A stretch of 11,494 bases of DNA, from positions 1 to 11,494 of the forward strand of contig JAFWRA010000029.1 of NCBI GenBank assembly GCA_017508895.1. Reading direction: 5' to 3'. Positions 1 through 6,363 of this stretch are shown piece after piece. Position numbers and translations under genes: made by a program. Origin of the DNA: Bacteroidales bacterium (GTDB lineage: Bacteria; Bacteroidota; Bacteroidia; Bacteroidales; F082). Below the pieces are notes generated by a model that was not told the origin of the DNA, ran no database searches, and saw only the letters and a program-made list of their open reading frames with translations. The stretch's first letter is position 1, and each line of letters begins with the position of its first letter.

Positions 1-1
1 C

Positions 2-223
2 GAACAGAACGCCCTGAAAGCCAAGAACGTCACCATCCAAGTGGAGGAACAGGCCAAGCAGACCAAAATCAAGGCCCAAGCCGAAGCCGAGGCCATGAGC
101 ATCAAGGCGGCCGCTTTGGAGAGCAACCCCAAGTTGGTGAACTACGAAGCCGTACAGAAATGGGACGGCAAGATGCCGCAGTACATGCTGGGCAATTCGG
201 TGCCTTTTATTGATTTGAAGTAA
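2..223 (+). CDS. SPFH/prohibitin-like protein, C-terminal end (5' truncated by window)
   Basis: The reading frame is open from the left edge (first full codon at base 2) to TAA at 221-223, so only the last 73 residues are present. A GTG at 41 lies inside this frame but is not a credible start, because the charged helix continues upstream of it. The visible part is an Ala/Glu/Lys/Gln-rich helix (AEAEAMSIKAAALE) followed by NYEAVQKWDGKMPQY and a short hydrophobic tail ending PFIDLK. That helix-then-KWDGKMP pattern is typical of the end of prohibitin/HflC-type SPFH proteins, which form ring-like assemblies on the inner membrane. The SPFH domain itself lies outside the window, so the family call rests on the tail alone. 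The gene converges on hsdR, with 20 bp between stop codons, and appears to be a flanking gene unrelated to the restriction locus. Confidence 0.75.
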   Translation, partial: EQNALKAKNVTIQVEEQAKQTKIKAQAEAEAMSIKAAALESNPKLVNYEAVQKWDGKMPQYMLGNSVPFIDLK

Positions 224-243
224 GGGCCTATCCTTGTGAACAA

Positions 244-3200
244 CTAAGACTTTGCTGCGGTGAGATAATCCAAGTCTCCAAGCATCCGAGTGATGACGCT
301 GCGGAAATCGACTTTAAAGCCTTCGTTTTGCTGGTACTCTTTGTACAATGACATATCGCCCTTGCGCTTTTTGCGGATGATGCGGTCGATAATCTCTATC
401 ATCAGTGCATCCACGGCCTGCTGGTCGGGATTGCCGACTACTAAGGTCTTGTAGTCTTCATCCTCGGCAACAGCTTGGGCAACGCTGATCATCTTCATTT
501 TCTGGTCGTCAGGTGTGGCATCCCAGCCTTTAAACCAACGCTCATTGAACTGCTTAAGAATCTCATCCAGAGGGTCTTTCGGATCATCTTCTTCCCCACC
601 CGCGTTCACCATCTTGGGTTTCAATGGATCGATGGTGGTTTCTCCAGCATCCAAAGTGATTGTTTCATTCAAGGCGGTGCGTCGCAAGCCGTAGGTATTC
701 AAGTCAACGGAGTCGAGCAAGTCTTTCAAGCCATCCTTTTCGGGATTGGTGACCACAAGGCTTGGAATGAGATAACGCAAGAACCAGAACATTTTCTCCC
801 AATCCTTCATCTCAAACGGCATGATGGCTGCCACACGTGAATATATCTTCACGAACTGCTTGCATTTCATCTTGAAATCGGCCTTCCCGTTTTCCGGCCA
901 TTCAATCTCAAAGTTGAATCGGTCGGCGGCGGTGTCGATGATGGGTGCCCATTGGTCGGCTGATGCACCGTGGATGTACAATTCGATAAACTCGTCAACT
1001 TCTTCCATGTCGAACACTTCAAACGACAGCAAAGTGTTCTTCAGTTCATGCAAGATGTTGATATCCGTGGCCTCCGACAAGGTCGTGGCTGTATAGAACG
1101 GGTCGAAGGCTTCCTTGATGCCCTCTTGGGTATTGTAAAAGTCGAGGACAAACAAATCCTCGCTCAATTTTCCCAAATCAGGTGCGGAACGGTTGAGTCG
1201 CGAAAGGGCTTGCACCGCCAACACACCATCCAAAGGCTTATCGACATACATGGCGCAGAGTTTAGGCTGGTCGAAGCCAGTGAGATACTTATTGGCCACC
1301 ACCAAAATACGATATTCGTCCGTGTCGAACTTCTCGGCGGTTTGCGACTCGGGGAAGCCGTTCATGCCCGCTTCGGTGAAATCAGAATAATAGCCGCCGT
1401 TATCTTCAGCCGCCATAAAGCCGTATGTGCTATCGGTCATCGCGCTCATGGCGAAAGTTTGCGTAGGCATCCGCTTCTCGCCACTAAACGCAATCAGTAT
1501 TTTGTAAGGCAGTTCTTTCTCATCAATAATCCGATTCAAAGCCCAATAGTATTTGATGGCGCACTCAATGTCTTTGGTCACCACCATAGCCTTGGCCTTG
1601 CCTTTCAGTTTGTGGCTTCGAAAAATTTTCGCGTCGAAATGCGCCAACATCACTTCAGCTTTGGCCGCAATGGTTTTGGGGTCGCGCTCCACGGCACTTC
1701 GGAGCAACTTCTGGGCTTTCTCGTTGTTGTATTCGGGATTGTCCTCGATGCTCTTGGTCAGTTCGTAATAACTCCGATAGGTGGTGTAGTTGGTCAGCAC
1801 GTCGAGGATAAAACCTTCCTCGATGGCCTGTTTCATGCTGTAAAGATGGTAGGGATGGAACTTGCCTTCAGCATCCTCGCTGCCAAAACGCTCCAAAGTC
1901 TCTCTCTTTGGGGTGGCCGTGAAGGCAAAATAAGAACAGTTGGTGCTCATCTTGCGGTCTTTCATCAGCTTTTCCAACAAAGCATCGGTGTCGCTCCCGT
2001 CGGTGTCGGCGTCTTTTTGCACGGTGGCATTGAGTTTGTCGGCAGCTATGCCCGATTGAGAGCTGTGCGCCTCATCGATGATGACGGCAAAATTATGGTC
2101 GCTCACATCGCTGATGACATCGCAAATGAAGGGGAACTTCTGTATCGTAGTGATAATGATGCGTTTGTTGTCCTCAATAGCCTGTTTTAGCATTTTGGAC
2201 GTGTCGGCGTGGGCGACAATTTTGCTGCTTTGCCCGAACATCTTGATGTTGTCGGAAATCTGCTTGTCCAACAGGCGGCGGTCGGTGACCACGATGACGG
2301 AGTTGAACAAAGGCGCATCCACGGCTTTAGCCCTGACCGCATCCATCGAGTTGGGACAGGTCTTAATGAGTTTGTAAGCCAACCAAGTGAGCGAATTGGA
2401 CTTGCCCGAACCTGCCGAATGTTCAATGAGATAGGTATTCCCCACTCCTATTTCCGCCACATCTTCGACCAACTTGCTCACCACATCCAACTGATGATAA
2501 CGCGGGAAAATCAACTTCTTCGCGTTCTTCATGATGTGCGGCACCTTTTTCTGGGTCTTCGCCTCGTCGTAGTCGAAGCAGACATAATTCATGATGATGT
2601 CGGCCACGGTGTCCTTTTGCAAGATTTGTTCCCACATATAGGAAGTCTTGTAGCCGCCCTCTACATTCACGGGATTGCCCGCGCCCTGACCGTTCGGCAG
2701 GCCTTTATTGAAGGGCATGAAATAAGTCTTGCCGAGGTTGAGGCGCGTGGTGAAAAACACCTCGTCCTTGTCCATCGTGAAATGCGCCAAACAGCGACCG
2801 AAGTTCAGCAAGGCCTCCTTTGGGTTGCGCTCCGCCGATTTGTATTGCTTCTGTCCGTCGTATTTGGCGGTTTGGTGCGTCCAAGGGTTCTTCAATTCAA
2901 AGGTGAAAAGCGGCAAGCCGTTCACAAACAGCACCATGTCGATTTCCAGGCTCGGATTGGCCAAGGAGAAGGTCTGCTGGCGCGTGAGGGAAAACTGGTT
3001 TTGGGCATATTTCAGTTTCGAGGCCTCGCTGTCGGCTGCCGAGGGTTTGGGATAGAACAGCGAAACATGGATGTTGTCTACATCCACGCCTTCGCGCAGC
3101 ACCTTGATGACGCCGAAAGTCTCAATGTCTCTGGCAATCTGTTTGGGCAGCGCAGTTTTCAATTCCTTTCCCTTGTATTCATTGAGCACGTCCTGTTGCG

Positions 3201-3411
3201 TGGCTTCGAGGAAAACCCACAGCCGCCGCAGGTCCAGAGCCAGTTTCTTGTCGAAGTCCTTGGGCTGACCCCAATAATACTGGTTCCCTGCTGGCGATTG
3301 GGCTTCCACATCGGTTTGCTCCGCGGCCATGCGTTCCTCATGGGTGTTGCCCACAAGAGCTTTCTCTATCAGGGCCTCAAAGGCTTGTTCGTTGGTTTTG
3401 CTAGTATTCAT
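244..3411 (-). CDS. hsdR: Type I restriction endonuclease subunit R (HsdR)
   Basis: This 1055-residue protein is the restriction and translocation subunit, and its length is normal for the family. The N-terminal HSDR_N nuclease domain shows a PD-(D/E)XK core: D158 in LEIDMVLF and E172/K174 in FELKNP, followed by a QKQY motif near 187-190. The SF2 translocase follows: Walker A SAGSGKS at about 332-338, motif Ia VTDRRLLDKQ at about 375-384, DEAH at 446-449, motif III TATPKR at 498-503, and motifs V/VI near 705-741 (LTGFDQPK and QALSRLNR). The rest should be the helical region that docks on the methyltransferase. With HsdM and HsdS it cuts DNA at a distance from unmethylated sites using ATP-driven translocation. 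ATG at 3411 lies 11 bases inside the end of AlbA-1, which suggests translational coupling. A second copy of its first 20 codons, with only synonymous changes, lies at 4843-4902 and supports this start. No catalytic residue appears lost. Confidence 0.96.
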   Translation of the reverse strand: MNTSKTNEQAFEALIEKALVGNTHEERMAAEQTDVEAQSPAGNQYYWGQPKDFDKKLALDLRRLWVFLEATQQDVLNEYKGKELKTALPKQIARDIETFGVIKVLREGVDVDNIHVSLFYPKPSAADSEASKLKYAQNQFSLTRQQTFSLANPSLEIDMVLFVNGLPLFTFELKNPWTHQTAKYDGQKQYKSAERNPKEALLNFGRCLAHFTMDKDEVFFTTRLNLGKTYFMPFNKGLPNGQGAGNPVNVEGGYKTSYMWEQILQKDTVADIIMNYVCFDYDEAKTQKKVPHIMKNAKKLIFPRYHQLDVVSKLVEDVAEIGVGNTYLIEHSAGSGKSNSLTWLAYKLIKTCPNSMDAVRAKAVDAPLFNSVIVVTDRRLLDKQISDNIKMFGQSSKIVAHADTSKMLKQAIEDNKRIIITTIQKFPFICDVISDVSDHNFAVIIDEAHSSQSGIAADKLNATVQKDADTDGSDTDALLEKLMKDRKMSTNCSYFAFTATPKRETLERFGSEDAEGKFHPYHLYSMKQAIEEGFILDVLTNYTTYRSYYELTKSIEDNPEYNNEKAQKLLRSAVERDPKTIAAKAEVMLAHFDAKIFRSHKLKGKAKAMVVTKDIECAIKYYWALNRIIDEKELPYKILIAFSGEKRMPTQTFAMSAMTDSTYGFMAAEDNGGYYSDFTEAGMNGFPESQTAEKFDTDEYRILVVANKYLTGFDQPKLCAMYVDKPLDGVLAVQALSRLNRSAPDLGKLSEDLFVLDFYNTQEGIKEAFDPFYTATTLSEATDINILHELKNTLLSFEVFDMEEVDEFIELYIHGASADQWAPIIDTAADRFNFEIEWPENGKADFKMKCKQFVKIYSRVAAIMPFEMKDWEKMFWFLRYLIPSLVVTNPEKDGLKDLLDSVDLNTYGLRRTALNETITLDAGETTIDPLKPKMVNAGGEEDDPKDPLDEILKQFNERWFKGWDATPDDQKMKMISVAQAVAEDEDYKTLVVGNPDQQAVDALMIEIIDRIIRKKRKGDMSLYKEYQQNEGFKVDFRSVITRMLGDLDYLTAAKS
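3352..3411 (-). repeat. hsdR 5' end, copy A of a 60-bp duplication (functional copy)
   Basis: These are the first 20 codons of hsdR (MNTSKTNEQAFEALIEKALV). They match 4843-4902 at 53 of 60 positions in the same orientation, and every difference is silent. Similarity stops at the ATG on the upstream side and just after codon 20 on the other. Confidence 0.93.
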
Positions 3412-4792
3412 TTTGTTGATTTTCTAATTGTAATACAACCCAGCGGCCTCCCTTGTCGGGACCATCGCGACGGACGAGACCATGCTTTTGTAAAAACTGT
3501 AAATCCCGCCTAATAGTCCTTTCATTCACATTAAAAAAAACAGCCAACGTTGCGGAGGTTTCTAGGACATTTTCTAGGACATTTTCTAGGACATTCACTT
3601 GGCCTGTTTCTTTTAGTCGATGAATGATATCCTTTTGTCTTTTAGTCAATTGCAAATCATTTTCTAGGACATTTTCTAGGGCATTGCCATTCTCCGTCTC
3701 GCCCTCCTCAGGAATCCAATTGTAGGGCACAATCATGCGCACATAGTTGTCGCCGAACTCGAAATTATCGCGCCCGTAAATACGCATAATGCGGTTCATT
3801 CCCGAACCGAGCGACTCCACCATCTCCACATCACGAAATACTCTCATCAACTCTCTGTTGCGAGGCAAACTCACCCCGTTGAAAAAGTCCTCCTTGGAAA
3901 GCCCCAACGGGATTCTGCCAATAGAAGTGATTTCCAAACGGTCAGAGAAAAGTTCAATTTTTGAAGGTGCACCGTAAATATAATCGTTGTGGACAATGGC
4001 ATTGATAACTGCCTCGCGTACTGCGATTTTATCCCATTGCGGAGTGTCGATGCGCCTTGTCGAGGTAATCACCGACGACACCTTGTTTTCCACATCAAGC
4101 TTGTCAAGCACTTTCATTGTGGCAGTAATCAGACAGCAATAACCGTACTCGTTGTTTGAGATAAGGTCGCAACGGTCTTTGCCTGCATATTTCGCCAACT
4201 TCATCGAATTGCCGTTTTCATCGGCGAGCAGGTATGCCACATAATTGTATTTCCCGTCGTCGGTCATCAAATCAAGTGACCGGATAAAATTGTCGTTAAG
4301 CTGAAATCCTTTTTCGGTATAGTAGATTTTGAGTTGGGCAAAAGACAAGTCTTGGCGCGGCGAAACCACATTCTTGAGCGAGTTGTGTACCCTTCGGGCA
4401 AAAAGGTCTTCAATCTGTTCATTCGTCATTGGTTCGGCTGCCGTACCCACACGGATAAAACAGCCCTTTTCTGAAAGGCCGTAACGTGTTTTGTAATAAG
4501 GTTTTTCGCTTCCGCTGGCGATAAAAATCTTGATAACGGGGATATTGTCGATTTCCTCGACCTTGACATCGAACAATCCCATCGGCGAAGGTGAAATCCC
4601 CGTGCGGATGCGATCCTTGATTTTCAGCATATCCCCATCTATATCCTTCACCCCGACAGCTTTCCCGTCATCATCCACACCGATGTAGATGATTCCGCCT
4701 TCCCGGTAGTTGAGAAACGCCACCACCTCGCGCTCCAAATCAAGCTCGCGCGTCAGTTCCCGTTTGAATTCTATGCGATTTGTTTCCGTCAT
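3401..4792 (-). CDS. AlbA_2/Schlafen-like ATP-binding protein with C-terminal winged helix (AlbA-1)
   Basis: This 463-residue protein has three visible parts. An AlbA_2 (Schlafen AlbA-type) domain spans about residues 5-130, with IEFKREL, FLNYREGGIIYIGVDDDG and GCFIRVG. A GHKL-like ATPase core spans about 250-355, with N-box-like EAVINAIVHNDY at 260-271 and SLGSGM at 328-332. A C-terminal HTH ends NERTIRRDLQFLQKHGLVRR. Proteins of this build are annotated as ATP-binding transcriptional regulators; the target here is unknown. An in-frame ATG at 4825 would add 11 residues, but it lies upstream of a -7 promoter box at 4815-4822, so I prefer ATG at 4792. The stop overlaps the hsdR start by 11 bases, which fits a role in timing restriction. 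The linker and HTH contain 12-bp NVLE-coding repeats. AlbA-2, just upstream, has the same architecture. The alternative is a direct defence effector rather than a regulator. Confidence 0.88.
   Translation of the reverse strand: MTETNRIEFKRELTRELDLEREVVAFLNYREGGIIYIGVDDDGKAVGVKDIDGDMLKIKDRIRTGISPSPMGLFDVKVEEIDNIPVIKIFIASGSEKPYYKTRYGLSEKGCFIRVGTAAEPMTNEQIEDLFARRVHNSLKNVVSPRQDLSFAQLKIYYTEKGFQLNDNFIRSLDLMTDDGKYNYVAYLLADENGNSMKLAKYAGKDRCDLISNNEYGYCCLITATMKVLDKLDVENKVSSVITSTRRIDTPQWDKIAVREAVINAIVHNDYIYGAPSKIELFSDRLEITSIGRIPLGLSKEDFFNGVSLPRNRELMRVFRDVEMVESLGSGMNRIMRIYGRDNFEFGDNYVRMIVPYNWIPEEGETENGNALENVLENDLQLTKRQKDIIHRLKETGQVNVLENVLENVLETSATLAVFFNVNERTIRRDLQFLQKHGLVRRDGPDKGGRWVVLQLENQQNEY
3559..3594 (-). 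repeat. 12-bp tandem repeat, three perfect units (NVLE-coding)
   Basis: The plus-strand unit tttctaggacat occurs three times without a mismatch. On the coding strand it gives the peptide NVLENVLENVLE (about residues 400-411 of AlbA-1). The unit length is a multiple of three, so copy-number change by slippage would keep the frame. It falls between the first helix of the winged-helix domain (KRQKDIIHRLKE) and the recognition region (NVNERTIRRDL), where related domains normally have only a short segment. Confidence 0.93.
3661..3684 (-). repeat. 12-bp tandem repeat, two units, second array in AlbA-1
   Basis: Units at 3661-3672 and 3673-3684 are the same tttctagg(a/g)cat element found at 3559-3594, with one mismatch in the second unit. 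They encode ALENVLEN (about residues 371-378), just before the winged helix. The 66 bp between the two arrays encode DLQLTKRQKDIIHRLKETGQ and two further residues. Confidence 0.9.
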
Positions 4793-4814
4793 TTGCTTCT
4801 TTTCTTCGTCTTTG

Positions 4815-4848
4815 CAAAAATACACTTTTTAGTTGAGTTTCACACCAA
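4815..4848 (-). promoter_or_regulatory. Putative Bacteroidota-type promoter for AlbA-1 (and hsdR)
   Basis: The minus strand reads TATTTTTG at 4822-4815, a match to the TAnnTTTG -7 consensus. TTGG at 4848-4845 is a possible -33 element 22 bases away, slightly wider than the usual 19-21. The TTGG lies inside the orphan hsdR start fragment, so the promoter would have been completed at the scar. It leaves an untranslated leader of about 20 bases before ATG at 4792. This is motif evidence only. Confidence 0.5.
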
Positions 4849-4902
4849 GGCTTTCTCTATCAGTGCCTCGAAGGCTTGTTCGTTGGTTTTGCTGGTGTTC
4901 AT
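4840..4902 (-). pseudogene. Orphan copy of the hsdR start (20 codons, then TGA)
   Basis: On the minus strand ATG at 4902 opens a 20-codon frame, MNTSKTNEQAFEALIEKALV, identical in protein to the start of HsdR, followed by TGA at 4842-4840. The DNA (4843-4902) matches 3352-3411 at 53/60 positions; the seven differences are all silent, including one CTT/TTG leucine swap. The fragment sits 42 bp after the AlbA-2 stop, where hsdR would be expected if AlbA-1 were absent. The likely reading is a scar left when an AlbA-1/hsdR module from a related operon recombined into this one. The alternative is that the peptide is translated as a short leader ORF. The sequence match is certain; the history is inferred. 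Confidence 0.85.
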
Positions 4903-4907
4903 GCTAT

Positions 4908-4953
4908 TTTATTCCACAGTTTATTCCACAGTTTATTCCACAGTTTATTCCAC
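4908..4953 (-). repeat. 12-bp tandem repeat at the AlbA-2 stop codon (three full units plus partial)
   Basis: On the plus strand tttattccacag repeats perfectly at 4908-4919, 4920-4931 and 4932-4943, then continues as tttattccac at 4944-4953. On the coding strand each unit carries GTG GAA TAA, the last two codons and stop of AlbA-2, so the V-E-stop end is repeated in tandem in the same frame. It fills most of the gap between AlbA-2 and the orphan hsdR start. A change in copy number would alter only the spacing, not AlbA-2. Confidence 0.93.
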
Positions 4954-6324
4954 TATATGCCACTGCCCGTTTTTCAATGAGCCAACCCTTTTTACGATTC
5001 CATTTTTTTTCAAGTTCTTCATCTGTTCTTCTATGGCCCGTCGCGACAGGTCTAATCTTTCTGCCATCTCCCGAATGGTCACTGTTGGTTTTTCGGCTAT
5101 CATTGCCAAGATTCTTTCAGAAGTTTTCATCGAAGCCCCACCCGTGGATATAGATTTTTCTATTGCTTTATTATCTCTGTAAACAATCGCTCTAAACTGG
5201 TTGCCGTTTTCATCACTGTTTAATTCAATATGTTCATTTTCTCGCATTACCCTTACGATGCCAGAACCGATTCCTCTGTATTTCATTATTTTGGAGCAAA
5301 AGTCGGCTATTGTTGGATTTCGACGATAGGTTCGTCCGCTCTTAATGGCTTCGACCGTAAGCCCGGAAGGCAAGCAACCTGGATTGATAATTTCAACACG
5401 ATTGTCGAACACAAAGATACGAATGGGGGCTTGCCAAATATAATCGCGATGTACCAGAGCGTTTTGCAACAATTCTTCCAAAACTATTTCGGCTATTTCC
5501 AGTTTTCCGACCGAATTGAAAGATTGTCCAGCCTGCACACTATGCAGATTCGATTTCAAAAAGGCCATTCCTTGCTCAAACAGTTCAGGGATTGTGCCGT
5601 CAATGTCTTTGCTGTCGCGGTATTCCGAACCGCCGAGGTCGTTGCCATAGAACGCCACCGCCTTTATATTGAAACAAGGGCAAAATCGCTGTGGTTTTTT
5701 TCCGAAAAACATCAACCCGGCAAGGGTGAGTTTACCAGAAGCCGACAAGATGTGTAAGTTCTTCAGAAGTTCCTCTTGCGGAATATTCATCAGTTCGCCT
5801 TCGGTGCCATACACTCTCCTCTCATATTCCTCCAAAGCACGGCCATCGATGTTGTCCAAATCAGTTTCAGCCACCGGCTCATCGTCGGGAAAATAGCTGC
5901 CAGACTGGTGAAACAGCGACAGGATTTCCCTGTTCTCCGTCACCCTTCTCTTGTCAGGTCCTTGTTTTACCCAAACTTGCCCGCTCAGGTCTTTATATGG
6001 TTTGTTCACACCTTCCTTGATGGTAACCACAAGAACGAGTTTTCCTTCTATCTCAAAAGTTTCGGTTTCAAGAAACACTGTAGGTCGTATCTGGTCGTTT
6101 GCCGCAGTGCTTATCTCATGCGAAATCCTTTGCACTTCTTCATACGCCAAACCGATTATTTCTCCCGATTTGTCGGCAATGCCAAATATAATCCTCCCTC
6201 CCCTGCTATTGGAGAACGCCACCATTTCCTCAACCACTTGGCGTGTTGTGGTGAATTGTTCTTTGAACTGTATGGTGCTGGTCTCACCACATCTTATGGC
6301 TTTTAGTAATTCCTGTTCTGTCAT
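4945..6324 (-). CDS. AlbA_2/Schlafen-like ATP-binding protein with C-terminal winged helix (AlbA-2)
   Basis: This 459-residue protein has the same three-part plan as AlbA-1 but is clearly diverged. The AlbA_2 domain spans about residues 12-135 (STIQFKEQF, MVAFSNSRGGRIIFGIADKSG, GQVWVKQGPDKRR). The GHKL-like core has EELLQNALVHRDY at 283-295, the glycine motif INPGCLPSGL at 313-322 and YRGIGSGI at 349-356. The C-terminal HTH is at about 400-455 (TIREMAERLDLSRRAIEEQMKNLKKNGIVKR). Residue spacing fits an ATP-binding DNA-binding regulator; the ligand and target are unknown. ATG at 6324 is 39 bp after the hsdS stop, and a TAGTTTTG box lies between them, so it may have its own transcript. The last codons and stop are part of a 12-bp tandem repeat. 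The original downstream neighbour was probably hsdR, of which only a 20-codon copy remains next to this gene. Confidence 0.88.
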   Translation of the reverse strand: MTEQELLKAIRCGETSTIQFKEQFTTTRQVVEEMVAFSNSRGGRIIFGIADKSGEIIGLAYEEVQRISHEISTAANDQIRPTVFLETETFEIEGKLVLVVTIKEGVNKPYKDLSGQVWVKQGPDKRRVTENREILSLFHQSGSYFPDDEPVAETDLDNIDGRALEEYERRVYGTEGELMNIPQEELLKNLHILSASGKLTLAGLMFFGKKPQRFCPCFNIKAVAFYGNDLGGSEYRDSKDIDGTIPELFEQGMAFLKSNLHSVQAGQSFNSVGKLEIAEIVLEELLQNALVHRDYIWQAPIRIFVFDNRVEIINPGCLPSGLTVEAIKSGRTYRRNPTIADFCSKIMKYRGIGSGIVRVMRENEHIELNSDENGNQFRAIVYRDNKAIEKSISTGGASMKTSERILAMIAEKPTVTIREMAERLDLSRRAIEEQMKNLKKNGIVKRVGSLKNGQWHIVE

Positions 6325-6340
6325 GACCTGTTTTTTTTTG

Positions 6341-6348
6341 CAAAACTA
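6341..6348 (-). promoter_or_regulatory. Putative -7 promoter box upstream of AlbA-2
   Basis: The minus strand reads TAGTTTTG, matching TAnnTTTG, 16 bases upstream of the AlbA-2 ATG and just after the hsdS stop. I see no clear TTG-containing -33 element at the expected distance, which would fall in the last codons of hsdS, so this is weaker than the hsdM promoter. Confidence 0.35.
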
Positions 6349-6363
6349 AAACATTTTATTCTT

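Noticed and set aside
970..2190. A 406-codon open frame on the plus strand.
   Set aside because: It is wholly antisense to the well-conserved helicase region of hsdR, and its translation shows no recognisable motif or domain. It is a by-product of hsdR codon use.
2209..3513. A 434-codon open frame on the plus strand.
   Set aside because: It is antisense to the nuclease and Walker A part of hsdR and the end of AlbA-1, with no family-like features in the translation.
4793..4825. An 11-residue N-terminal extension of AlbA-1 starting at ATG 4825.
   Set aside because: The putative -7 promoter box lies within this stretch, the extension MYFCKDEEKKQ does not resemble the family start, and MTETNRIEFK fits the AlbA_2 beginning.
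3559..4953. CRISPR-like array suggested by short repeats.
   Set aside because: Units are 12 bp and directly adjacent with no spacers, partly coding; they are simple tandem repeats.
4833..5153. Plus-strand frames with FIPQFIPQFIPQ and STVYSTVYSTVY repeats.
   Set aside because: They are translations of the 12-bp tandem repeat on the wrong strand, overlapping the 3' end of AlbA-2; there is no independent support for a gene.
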